A stretch of DNA of 27,837 nt from JAJDFU01 sp964641965 (GTDB taxonomy: Bacteria; Bacteroidota; Bacteroidia; Chitinophagales; Saprospiraceae). The stretch's first letter is position 1; each line of letters begins with the position of its first letter. Positions 16,570-24,791 of the stretch are shown one piece after another. The translations under genes and the position numbers were made by a program. The notes below the pieces were generated by a model. That model saw nothing but the letters and a program-made list of their open reading frames with translations. It was not told the DNA's origin and made no database searches. The stretch spans positions 1 through 27,837 of the forward strand of contig CAZXLD010000058.1 of NCBI GenBank assembly GCA_964641965.1, written 5' to 3'.

Positions 16570-18161
16570 ATGAAAAACCACTTTTACTATTTTACCAAAA
16601 AAATTCTGGCCGGTGGCATCTGGTCTGCCTGCCTTTTGAGCTTCCCTGGCTACAGCCAGGGCCAGACAGTCAATTACCAACAACCTCCCAACAGCTCCTA
16701 CCTGGCGGAATTTGGCCTTTCCCCGAGAATATTCAATCTCCTGGTCTCTCCCATGTTTCAGGAAGAATTGCGTATGGAGGGAAAATGGAGCCTCCGGGAA
16801 AAGTCGGGTACGGAAGAACAAAAGTCGACCTATGGACTTCAATATGATCCCTTCTACGAATATGGTCTTACACTTCGCCTGCTGGTGGATCAGGATTCGG
16901 GTTATGCCTACCTGCCTAAAGGAAAACTCAAACGAACGGTCGGGCGGATCCATGAAAAGTACAAAAAGGTAAAGGGTACCGATCTTGTTAAAGAAGGCGA
17001 GGTTGGTTTGGTCAGTTCCACTGAATCGGAGACCATCCTTATATTCCGACTCCGTAAATCAAATCTACCCAATTATCTAAACTACCTGAGCCATTGTGAA
17101 GGCAGGGTCTACCTGGTTGCCGGCCAGCTTGACCGGATAGAGCTCGTCCTTCCCGAACCCAGGACCATCAAGGGAACGGAAGCAACATCCTATTCCAATA
17201 TTCTGACTTTCCGCAAGCCGGAAGGAGCGGGGTACTTGCTGGAAGCCTCCGAGGAACGCCTGAAAGGCTCTCGTAAAGGGCAACCCTATTCCTTTACCAA
17301 CCGACTGGAAATCAATTCCTACCAGAATGCCGAAGGGCAATTTGTGCAGGGGTTTGGACCGGAGCCTTCACCTTCTCCAGCCCAAGGGACAGATACTATA
17401 CGTGTGAAACTGGAACGCTCATTCCCTTTTCTCGGGAATGCGGCCCGCAAGGCGGGATACGAGTTGCCCTTGCCCTATGGGGTCAATGTGTTTAATCATT
17501 ACCAAAGAGAGACCCTCGGCCTTGAAAAAGTGATTCTGAACGGTGAAGATCTGACACAGGCCCTGCTGGCCCCGGGGGCTTCTTCCGCCAATACCATCAC
17601 AACCCTCTGGGCAGGTCAGGCCGACCTCTGGCTGCTCCCCTTTGTCAATGTTATGGTGATGGGTGGATACATCTTTGGAAATACGGACGTCAATCTGCAG
17701 CTAAGCGAGGAAGTAAAGGAAATTCTGGGTTTGCTGGATGTGCAGGCCGATGCGATCTCGATCAGCTCGGATATTAAAGGACCCATGCTGGGAGCAGGCC
17801 TTACCCTGGCCGGTGGATACAAGAATTTTTTTGCTACGGTAAATGCGATGTACATCAATCAATTTGTGGAAGAGGCTGGTATTTCGGTAAATGCAGTGGC
17901 CATAACGCCCTTGGCCGGTATCCGGTTTCCGCGGGTCATCAATGTGTTGGCCGGAGGGCAGTATCAGATCTATGACTCCAAAGTAAGCGGGAACATCACG
18001 CTGGAGAAGGAAACCGTATCTTTTTCAGTGGACCTGAAGGCCACGGAATGGAACTGGGTGGTCGGGGTTCAGCGGGATTTTCCAATCACTGGAACGGAAG
18101 CATTATGATGGGATTTGAGCCTCGCCCCCAGACCACACATACCGTAGGATATCGCTTTTAA
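16570..18161 (+). pseudogene. Large exported protein with N-terminal LolA-like half and C-terminal barrel, frameshifted near its end
   Basis: Start ATG 16570 gives a signal peptide ending near residue 33 (YSQGQ); an in-frame GTG at 16447 would put 41 unlikely residues in front. Residues about 40-290 look like repeated antiparallel strands, with pieces such as AGQLDRIELVLPEP and ILTFRKPEGAGYLLEASE that recall LolA/LolB-type folds, but this is a weak inference. From about residue 340 the pattern is barrel-like. The open frame stops at 18106-18108 without an aromatic end. If the T-run at about 18078-18081 had five T instead of four, the frame would continue as DFSNHWNGSIMMGFEP and close with TVGYRF, a classical barrel C-terminus, at 18161, giving about 530 residues. 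I do not recognise a named family. Confidence 0.7.
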
Positions 18162-18178
18162 TAGATGAAAGTGGAGTT

Positions 18179-19288
18179 TTGAAGAAAAACGCTCATTCAA
18201 AGGCAATTTACTTTTGGGGGTTTCCTGCGGGAGACAGCCCTGGAAAAGGGACCCTGTTGCTGGTGTCTTTTTTTCTTCTGGTCGTCTTGTCGGTGGCCGG
18301 GCAGCGTACAGATAAGGTCCAACTTGAAAACGGTGATGTGATCACCGGGGAGATCAAGCGCATGAATCTGGGCCTGCTGGAATACAGCGTTGACGATATC
18401 CAGGGGCGCATCAACGTTAAATGGGAACACATTGTCCGGCTGACCAGCGATCAGGAACTGGATGTGGAATTGAAGGACGGGACGGTTCATTTGGGAACCT
18501 TGATAGAGGCCCCTGACGAGCGGCTGATCCGTGTGAAAACCGAAGATGGTGAGATTGACATACCCATTCTGGAGGTTACTTTCATCAAACCGATCAAACA
18601 AAAATTCTGGAAAAATCTGGACGGGAGCATATCGATGGGATTAAGCTTTACCAAGTCTACGGATCTGCTCCAATTCAGTTTTGGCAGCGGGGTCTCCTAT
18701 CGATCTTTAAGGACGCTGAACGACCTTAGCCTGAATACCATTATTTCAGCTCAGCGCGATCAGGCGGCCAAGACCAATACTGACCTCCAGTTTGTTCATC
18801 TTTTTTTCCTGAAAAAGCGATGGTATCTCCAGGGCGTATTGGGAGGCACCCGGAATGACGAGTTGGGGATCAACCTCAGGGCTGCTCTCTCTGCAGGTGG
18901 AGGAAATAGGATCATCCGTACCTCTCGCATACAGTTTTTGGTGGCTGGCCTGTTGAGTGGAAACATTGAAAACCGGAATGACGGGACGCGGATCAATAAC
19001 CTGGAATCTGTAGTGGAGGCGACCTTCATGTTCTACGATTACGATACACCCAGGTTAGAGATAAAGGCAGATGTAGCTTCTTTTTTCAGTTTGACTTCCC
19101 TGGGCAGGGTTCGACTGGAGTCGGATCTTCGGCTCAGCCTGGAAATCATCAAAGACCTTTACTGGGACATCAGTCAATTCTATTTTCGGTACGACAGCGA
19201 CCCCTCATTGGCGGCTTCCTCCAGAACGGACTTCGGTTTTGTGACCAATATCCGGTATCGCTTTGGAAGGGGGACCTTTGAAGACTAG
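18179..19288 (+). CDS. DUF481 family outer-membrane protein with an N-terminal Sm-like segment
   Basis: 369 residues, starting at a TTG. The nearest ATG (18165) is out of frame and stops almost at once. The N-terminus is long, with a hydrophobic core at about 26-40 ending VAGQ. Residues 43-75 read VQLENGDVITGEIKRMNLGLLEYS, the pattern seen ahead of many DUF481 barrels (a small Sm/SH3-like beta module), and a second such unit follows (VELKDGTVHLGTL). From about residue 143 the strands are those of a DUF481 barrel, ending NIRYRFGRG. DUF481 includes YdiY, an acid-inducible E. coli protein; the function is unknown. It begins 17 bases after the restored end of the preceding gene. Confidence 0.85.
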   Translation: MKKNAHSKAIYFWGFPAGDSPGKGTLLLVSFFLLVVLSVAGQRTDKVQLENGDVITGEIKRMNLGLLEYSVDDIQGRINVKWEHIVRLTSDQELDVELKDGTVHLGTLIEAPDERLIRVKTEDGEIDIPILEVTFIKPIKQKFWKNLDGSISMGLSFTKSTDLLQFSFGSGVSYRSLRTLNDLSLNTIISAQRDQAAKTNTDLQFVHLFFLKKRWYLQGVLGGTRNDELGINLRAALSAGGGNRIIRTSRIQFLVAGLLSGNIENRNDGTRINNLESVVEATFMFYDYDTPRLEIKADVASFFSLTSLGRVRLESDLRLSLEIIKDLYWDISQFYFRYDSDPSLAASSRTDFGFVTNIRYRFGRGTFED

Positions 19289-19329
19289 TGCATTAGCAGG
19301 GCTTAGCATTTTTTCAAAAAATAAATCCA

Positions 19330-19358
19330 TTGAAGTATGTTCTTTTTCTCTATTTTTC
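19330..19358 (+). promoter_or_regulatory. Candidate Bacteroidota sigma-ABfr promoter
   Basis: TTG at 19330-19332 and TATTTTTC at 19351-19358, 18 bases apart, match the -33/-7 pattern TTG-N17-20-TAnnTTTG at all but the last base. The barrel gene at 19394 follows 35 bases later. This suggests that the last two barrel genes can be transcribed apart from the upstream run. Confidence 0.4.
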
Positions 19359-19393
19359 CGCGGATATTCAACTCCCCACAAAAACCTGAAACC

Positions 19394-20035
19394 ATGAAAC
19401 GCCTGGTAACCCTGATTGCTTTCCTGACCCTTGGAGCCACCTGCACGTTTGCTCAGGTGCGAATCAATGGCTATGCTTCCTATGTATTCGACGACAGTTT
19501 TGACAATCGCTATAGTTCTACCAGCTACTTCAACGGAAGAATAGAGGGAGGACTCCAATGGGGAGTAGGACTTGAATTTACCCCCCGGGAAGATTTAGGC
19601 ATTGAGCTTTCTTATTTCCGACAGGATACAGAGGCGCCGGTCAGTTATTGGCGGGGAGGGCCTATTGAGGATGTGTTGGAGGTAGGGATTAATTACGTGC
19701 TGTTGGGAGCGAATTACTATTTACCAACCGGAACTGTATTTGAACCCTATGCCAGCCTTCAGGCAGGAATGATCATTTATGACAACAAGCAACCGACGGA
19801 GGGTGAACCCAATAGTGTTGTGAAGTTTGCGTGGGGTGGTCGTCTCGGCACAAATATCTGGATCTCCGATGCTGTCGGGCTGAAAGCTCAGGCCAGCCTT
19901 CATTCCGCTGTACAATCGGTGGGCGGAGGATTTTACTTTGGCACTGGCGGGGCAGGTGCGGGCGTAAGTACCTTTTCGACCCTCTTTCAGTTTGGTCTGG
20001 GTGGAGGCTTGGTCGTTCGTTTCGGAGGACGATAG
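19394..20035 (+). CDS. Small outer-membrane beta-barrel protein (OmpA/OmpW-like, porin family)
   Basis: 213 residues from ATG 19394; an ATG at 19337 is in frame but lies between the candidate promoter boxes and adds 19 residues before a clean signal peptide. The signal ends TFAQ at about residue 21. The mature part has about eight amphipathic strands with turn-rich loops: WGVGLEFTPREDLGIELSYF, a YLPTG loop, FEPYASLQAGM, and a last strand FGLGGGLVVRFGG. This matches the eight-stranded OMP_b-brl class common in Bacteroidota. The loop GGGFYFGTGGAGAGV is very glycine-rich. No specific function can be assigned. Confidence 0.78.
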   Translation: MKRLVTLIAFLTLGATCTFAQVRINGYASYVFDDSFDNRYSSTSYFNGRIEGGLQWGVGLEFTPREDLGIELSYFRQDTEAPVSYWRGGPIEDVLEVGINYVLLGANYYLPTGTVFEPYASLQAGMIIYDNKQPTEGEPNSVVKFAWGGRLGTNIWISDAVGLKAQASLHSAVQSVGGGFYFGTGGAGAGVSTFSTLFQFGLGGGLVVRFGGR

Positions 20036-20113
20036 CCTTGGGCTATCCAGAAACTGCTTCCTGCCGCAGCCAGGCAATCCTTATCTGCAAAAATCCTCAT
20101 TGTACCCAACACT

Positions 20114-20719
20114 ATGAAAAAGCCTGTCCCCGGATTATCCTTGTGGCTCCTTCCTGGAAAGCCAACTTTGGTTTCGATGATAATGATTGCGATTCTCCTT
20201 GTCCCTGTCTGGCTGCAGGCCCAGGAAGAGGAGAAGAAAGTGTCACTGATGAAAGATCCGGAAAAGGTCGTTGAAAACCGGCATATCCTATCCGGTCTTC
20301 TGGGCTATTCGCTGCTTCCTTCGGAGGATTTCAAAGGGGAAAGGACCCGGCGCCTGATTCCCAGCTTCGGGCTTATGTACGGCTTCCGTTTTACCCATTG
20401 GTTTTCCATGTCAGTGAACGGAGAAGTGGAAGTGGATAATTATATCCTGGCTGAAAGCAGTGAGGAGTTTGTGGAACGGGATTTTCCATTTCTGCTTACG
20501 TTAAATGCGATTTTTGAGCCTGTACGCGGGTTCGGCATCAAGTTTGGGGGTGGTATTGAAATTGAACGAAATGAGGATTTTTACCTGATCCAGGCAGGTG
20601 TTGAATACATTTTTGAACTGCCAAACGATTGGGTGATCGGGCCTGAAGTATTGTTTATTACCAAGGATGGAAGGGCCAGTGGTGGAACCTTTGGTTTGGC
20701 TTTTGGGAAGGAATTTTGA
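20114..20719 (+). CDS. Small outer-membrane beta-barrel protein, unassigned
   Basis: 201 residues. The signal peptide is long, with a basic/proline-rich N-region and hydrophobic core at about 20-34, ending LQAQ near residue 37. An acidic linker (EEEKK) follows, then about eight strands: RLIPSFGLMYGFRFTHWFSMSVNGEVEV, FLLTLNAIFEPVRGFGIKFGGGIEIER, and a terminal TFGLAFGKEF with aromatic end. The length and strand count fit an eight-stranded barrel. It is 78 bases downstream of the previous barrel gene and converges on the DUF4421 gene with only two bases between the stops. Confidence 0.72.
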   Translation: MKKPVPGLSLWLLPGKPTLVSMIMIAILLVPVWLQAQEEEKKVSLMKDPEKVVENRHILSGLLGYSLLPSEDFKGERTRRLIPSFGLMYGFRFTHWFSMSVNGEVEVDNYILAESSEEFVERDFPFLLTLNAIFEPVRGFGIKFGGGIEIERNEDFYLIQAGVEYIFELPNDWVIGPEVLFITKDGRASGGTFGLAFGKEF

Positions 20720-20721
20720 TC

Positions 20722-21711
20722 TCATTTCTCCTTTTTACCGGAGCGGTCTTTATACCGCATGCCAGCGGATAACTTTATTTTCCATATGCTGTAACGAAAT
20801 CTATTTTCTTTCCCCAGGTTAAGCCAGAAAAAGTGGGATTGGAAGTTCAGGGTACCGTAAAACCGTTTGTTGCTGAAACTAAAACCGGCACTACCCTGAA
20901 GCTTGTAGACTGGAGCAAAGGGTGGGGAAAACCACTCTTCTGTCTTTAACTTTCCCGTATTAAATCCAAAGCCCGGAACGCCCAGAAGAAAGATACTCCA
21001 GCCCTTTGCCAGGCTCCAGGCCTGGGCATAACCGCCCGCAATGGCCAGCGAGTTGAGGTGGATATTCTGAAATCCGGAAGCATCCGGAAACAAATCGTAA
21101 CCCTCAGACACCAGGCTGGAATCGGCCCTCAGAAAATAAAAAATGCTGAATCCGCCGACTATCCAGGAACCAACCGACCGCGTGTCTGCGCTCCCCGTTG
21201 GTCATCACCCTGGCAGCCATTTTGTCTCCCTGAAAACTGTAATAATAGTTTAGTCCGAAAGCCAGGGTGCGGATGTCCCTCCGGAGTTGTTGGTCGGGCA
21301 TGGGGGCATCCGGCTGTAGCAACTCGAAACCCTGATAGGCCTGAAAGTAGAGATTGACGATACTTCTCTTCAGAAACAAATTGAACTGTAAATCCAGTCG
21401 GTTGGTGATCCCCCGGTCTCCTTTCAGGGTGAATCCGAGATCCAGCACCAGGAATTTATAGCTGAATCCAACCCCCAGGCCGAACACATCATCGGGGAAA
21501 TAACGGAGCCTGGCATCTTGTTCGTCATTCGAAAGAAATATTCCCTGGGCCTTCACAATACTGTAGACCCGAAGCGACCAGGTATCCGGGTAGGTATCGA
21601 TGAAGGCATCCCGGGACAACCCGGAAGATTGGGCCGGCAGGTTCTCTACTGACAGGAAGAAAACAAACAGCAAATACCGAAAATCAGTAGTGGAAACAGG
21701 ATTTTTTTCAT
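20722..21711 (-). pseudogene. DUF4421 family outer-membrane protein, two apparent frameshifts
   Basis: Two minus-strand frames are halves of one DUF4421 barrel. The first contains AFIDTYPDTWSLRVYSIVKAQG, the family's start signature, then FGLGVGFSYKFLVLDLGF. The second continues RSVGSWIVGG, SEGYDLFPDASGF, and ends in strands around SAGMRYKD. The break is at about 21178-21196; three G instead of four there (minus-strand AACGGGGAGC) joins them. A second break is near the N-terminus. The frame from ATG 21711 (MKKILFPLLIFGICC) is an excellent signal peptide but stops early; five T instead of four at 21660-21663 connects it to the body at FFLSVENLPAQ. With both changes the gene is exactly 330 codons. 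Another frame is open to 21733, but its leader is poor. Function unknown. Confidence 0.83.
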
Positions 21712-21755
21712 ACGTATTTGCAGATGTTTTCAATGCCCGGGCACGAATGCAGGCC

Positions 21756-21769
21756 TTATCTAAAGATAA
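21756..21769. promoter_or_regulatory. Palindrome in the divergent region between DUF4421 and the sigma-54 regulator
   Basis: TTATCT-AA-AGATAA is a 14-base inverted repeat midway between two divergent starts. On the minus strand it contains TATCTTTA, one base short of a Bacteroidota -7 box for the DUF4421 gene. It could be an operator covering that promoter. Confidence 0.35.
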
Positions 21770-21810
21770 AAAACAGAAGCTTGAAAACCAGGCTTGTATC
21801 GTACTAAAGG

Positions 21811-24033
21811 ATGGTTTTTCGTATCCTGCCGATGCGATTGTTTCCCGAAATGAATAACCGGGAAAGATCCAGAGGAAGAGCCGTCAACTTTGCTGAAATT
21901 CCGTATTTTTATATAAATCAGTGTAACCCTGCTTTGGAGCTAATCTTTTCCTATTTCCTGTCATTTGCATCCGGTCTGGCCTTTACATTAGGCCTTCTCC
22001 ATTTATATGCCGGAGTGAAGCCCATGGGTGAAAAAACCTATCTGTTTTTTGGACTCATCAGTCTGAGCGCTGCTTTTTTTTATGTGACCAGGCTGATCGG
22101 TACTGCCATGGAATGGCCCGCCTGGGCCTACCGGCTTAGTTATTTATTTGCTTTCCTTTTCTATGGTCTCTTCCCCTGGTTTACAACCTATCTGACCGGT
22201 TATTGGAAGATCACTTTCAACCGGACGATCAGTGCAGCTGTTCTGCTCAGTTACATATTGCTCTGGCTTGACGATCGGGTATACGGTATGTTACCGCTCT
22301 GGGACTGGGTTGCCATGCCGGTGGTGATCGTTATAGGAGTGCACGGTCTGCTGGCCGCGTTGCACATGCGCAAAGGAAATCTCAGGTCGCTCGAATCCAC
22401 CCGTCTCTTTTTATTCACCATCCTGGTCTACAATCTGGGTTTGATTCATTACCACATGGATAAGTTCCTGGGGATTGAGTTTCTGTTGCCCAGGAGTGTG
22501 GGCAGAATTTCACTGGTGGATCTTTTCCCGATCTTCTTTTTGTTGATGATGGGCATACAGTTGGGGCGGGATGTGTATGAGCGTATGGTCCTGAAACGAA
22601 AACTCCGGATCCAGGACCGGTTTCTCAATAACCTACTCAACAATCTGGAGCATTTTGTTTTGCGCACGGATACAAATAATCGCATCCTGCATGCCAATCG
22701 CTACTTTCTTGACAAAACTGAATATCAACTTTCGGAGATTCTGGGGTCAGACTGGTTTGATCAATTTTTTTCGGACCGGGATGGGGAGCAGCTTCGGCAG
22801 GCTTTCCAGGAAGCCTCCAGGGGAATCCGAACGGAATTGCCGACACATCAGGGTGTTCTGAAAACAGCCCGGGAAAGACAGTTCCAGGTTTCCTGGTCTC
22901 ATGTCATGCAACTGGATGAGGACGAAAAGTTGGCGGGGTTCCTCAGTATTGGCTACGATCTTACGGAAAAGGAAGAGGCCATTCGAAAGATCGATGAGCT
23001 GAAGCTGGAGCTGGAAAAGGAGAATCTGCAGTTGCAGGAGGTAATTCAGACCTTGCAGGGGAAGGATAAGATTGTCGGGCAAAGCGACGCCCTGAATTAT
23101 GCGCTGACCCGGGCCCGGCAGGTAGCCCCTACCCTGGCCGCTGTACTGATCAAGGGGGAGACGGGCGTCGGGAAGGAGCTGTTTGCTGAACTTGTTCACC
23201 AAAATAGCCAGCGTGCGCACAAACCTCTTGTAAAAGTGAACTGTGCTACCTTGCCGCGCGATCTCATTGAGAGTGAGCTGTTCGGGCATGAGAAAGGGGC
23301 GTTCACCGGTGCGCACGCCTCTCGGAAAGGCAGATTCGAACTGGCCGATGGAGGAACCATTTTCCTCGACGAGATAGGCGAGTTGCCTCCGGAACTCCAG
23401 CCCAAGCTGTTGCGGGTATTGCAACAAGGGGAATTTATGCGCCTGGGTGGGCAAAAAGTTCACAAAGTGGATGTACGCGTGATATCTGCTACCAACAGGG
23501 ATTTGAAGGAAGAAGTGCGTGAGAAACGATTCCGGGAGGATCTGTTCTACCGGCTGGATGTCTATCCGATCACGATTCCACCCCTTCGCCAGCGGAAAGA
23601 AGATATTCCGCTTCTGGTCAGCTTCTTTGTCAAAAAATATGCCGCGTACAAGGATGTTCCAATTGTAGATATATCCAAACGCGATCTGCAGATCCTGACT
23701 GCCTACCACTGGCCGGGCAATGTTCGGGAACTTCAAAATACGGTTGAACGCGCATTGATCAACAGCCCGGAGGGAACGCTTTGTATCGATATCGACGACC
23801 TGAAAAATATGGGTATGGCATCTCCGATGACTGATACCGAGGGGATATCCGCTTATTCTATCAGGCAGAGCCTGGAGGAGGTAGAGCGGGAGCACATCCT
23901 GAGAGTATTGGAGGATTGCCATTGGCGAATCAGTGGAAAGGCCGGTGCGGCCCGGCGTCTGGGCATTCCCCGGACGACCTTGCAATCCAAAATGAAGAAG
24001 CTGGGCATTGAGCGGCCGAAGACTGCCTCCTGA
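21811..24033 (+). CDS. Membrane-anchored sigma-54-dependent transcriptional activator (7TM-like sensor, PAS, AAA+, Fis HTH)
   Basis: Residues 43-250 hold about seven hydrophobic segments, resembling the 7TM sensor modules of some kinases. A PAS domain spans about 270-385, followed by a coiled-coil linker (about 388-415). The AAA+ domain has Walker A GETGVGKE (449-456), the sigma-54 contact loop GAFTGA (496-501), Walker B GGTIFLDE (514-521), and a VRELQNTVERA stretch near its end. The Fis-type DNA-binding motif is GAARRLGIPRTTLQSKMKKLGI near the C-terminus. It should remodel RNA polymerase-sigma54 at distant sites in response to a membrane or redox/ligand signal. There is no receiver domain, so it is not a classical two-component regulator. 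The start is uncertain: ATG 21811, 21832, 21850 or TTG 21934 are in frame; the last gives the most natural membrane N-terminus. Confidence 0.92.
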   Translation: MVFRILPMRLFPEMNNRERSRGRAVNFAEIPYFYINQCNPALELIFSYFLSFASGLAFTLGLLHLYAGVKPMGEKTYLFFGLISLSAAFFYVTRLIGTAMEWPAWAYRLSYLFAFLFYGLFPWFTTYLTGYWKITFNRTISAAVLLSYILLWLDDRVYGMLPLWDWVAMPVVIVIGVHGLLAALHMRKGNLRSLESTRLFLFTILVYNLGLIHYHMDKFLGIEFLLPRSVGRISLVDLFPIFFLLMMGIQLGRDVYERMVLKRKLRIQDRFLNNLLNNLEHFVLRTDTNNRILHANRYFLDKTEYQLSEILGSDWFDQFFSDRDGEQLRQAFQEASRGIRTELPTHQGVLKTARERQFQVSWSHVMQLDEDEKLAGFLSIGYDLTEKEEAIRKIDELKLELEKENLQLQEVIQTLQGKDKIVGQSDALNYALTRARQVAPTLAAVLIKGETGVGKELFAELVHQNSQRAHKPLVKVNCATLPRDLIESELFGHEKGAFTGAHASRKGRFELADGGTIFLDEIGELPPELQPKLLRVLQQGEFMRLGGQKVHKVDVRVISATNRDLKEEVREKRFREDLFYRLDVYPITIPPLRQRKEDIPLLVSFFVKKYAAYKDVPIVDISKRDLQILTAYHWPGNVRELQNTVERALINSPEGTLCIDIDDLKNMGMASPMTDTEGISAYSIRQSLEEVEREHILRVLEDCHWRISGKAGAARRLGIPRTTLQSKMKKLGIERPKTAS

Positions 24034-24409
24034 ACAGCATAAGGCTGGCGGTTCTGTTGCGGAGCTAAAACTTTGGAGTGGTCTGGTTATACCCTTTTAT
24101 ACCGACAACCCGAACGGGTGCCGGGATGCCTCAGTCCGAAGGGTTGCGACTGGTCGGTTTCACCAACCAATTCGGAATGAGTGTAAAATGAAAATGTCAT
24201 AATTTTTGATGAGGCCTATCCCTCCGATTGCTTGAGTCCAGACGATAGACCAGGAGATAGTAGATTGAGGAAAAAAAATCCGCTTCAAGACTTAACAAAT
24301 GTTTTCGACTATCTAAAGTCAAAGCATCTATTGTCCTGAGGACAAATCAAAAAGGTCCTTTGGCCTTCAAAATGGCCTTTTCGACCAGCTCATCGTTGAA
24401 TTTTCTGGC

Positions 24410-24452
24410 CGTAGCTCAACGAAGCAAGGGCCCCCTTGCTGAAGTGCCTACG
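24410..24452. repeat. Hairpin-forming inverted repeat
   Basis: Core arms AGCAAGGG (24423-24430) and CCCTTGCT (24433-24440) are exact complements with a two-base centre. Outer CGTAG (24410-24414) and CTACG (24448-24452) also pair. It lies in the gene-poor stretch without a T-run on the plus strand. Confidence 0.6.
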
Positions 24453-24645
24453 TTTTGGCCTTGATTAGCCGAAAAATGAGCCAAATTCCATTTGCGATCT
24501 TCTCAATCTAACCCGGAAAATTCATCGAATTTTGAAGGGCTTACAAATTGCAAAATTTTGAAAATCAAACGATTATGGGTGATCTGCCTCATTTCTCACA
24601 GAAATTATACGGACCCAGATTTGGCAATCAAAAATTTTACAATTA

Positions 24646-24697
24646 TCAGGGTCTTTAGTGCTGACATCCGCAGGATCGTCAGCACTAAAGACCCTGA
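24646..24697. repeat. 20-base perfect inverted repeat with 12-base centre
   Basis: The left arm 24646-24665 and right arm 24678-24697 are exact complements over all 20 bases. The centre (ATCC-GCAG-GATC) can pair four more bases with one bulge. It ends 94 bases before the small ABM-like gene. No T-run follows, so it is not an ordinary terminator. Confidence 0.9.
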
Positions 24698-24791
24698 CAT
24701 AAGTGGCTGCTTTCGCTTTGGCATTGAAATTGCAATAAAAATATTGGTCACATCCTCTTCCAGAGGTTCAGGTACCTTATCCAAATGCCCT

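Larger units (their letters stand above)
24034..24791. other. Gene-poor stretch rich in inverted repeats
   Basis: No supported gene over about 760 bases. It contains a TTGTCC-TGA-GGACAA inverted repeat (24331-24345), a hairpin with AGCAAGGG/CCCTTGCT core and CGTAG/CTACG flanks (24410-24452), and a 20-base perfect inverted repeat (24646-24697). TGGCGGTTCTGTTGC at 24046-24060 has sigma-54-like spacing, but no gene lies close downstream. On the minus strand around 24350-24415 a short frame reads ARKFNDELVEKAILKAKGPF before a stop. It looks protein-like but has no start and may be the tail of a lost gene. Confidence 0.5.

Noticed and set aside
22747..23985. Long open frame (412 codons) antisense to the sigma-54 activator gene
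   Set aside because: It mirrors a well-supported AAA+ coding sequence and has no motif, signal or start context of its own; it is a codon-bias shadow.
24046..24060. TGGCGG-N5-TTGC, a sigma-54-like site just after the activator gene
   Set aside because: The spacing is right but the -24 box is imperfect, and no gene follows within 700 bases; chance cannot be excluded.
24492..24791. N-terminal extension of the ABM-like gene
   Set aside because: The extension runs through a 20-base perfect inverted repeat, is AT-rich, and has no family resemblance; the ATG at 24792 gives a natural ABM-type start.
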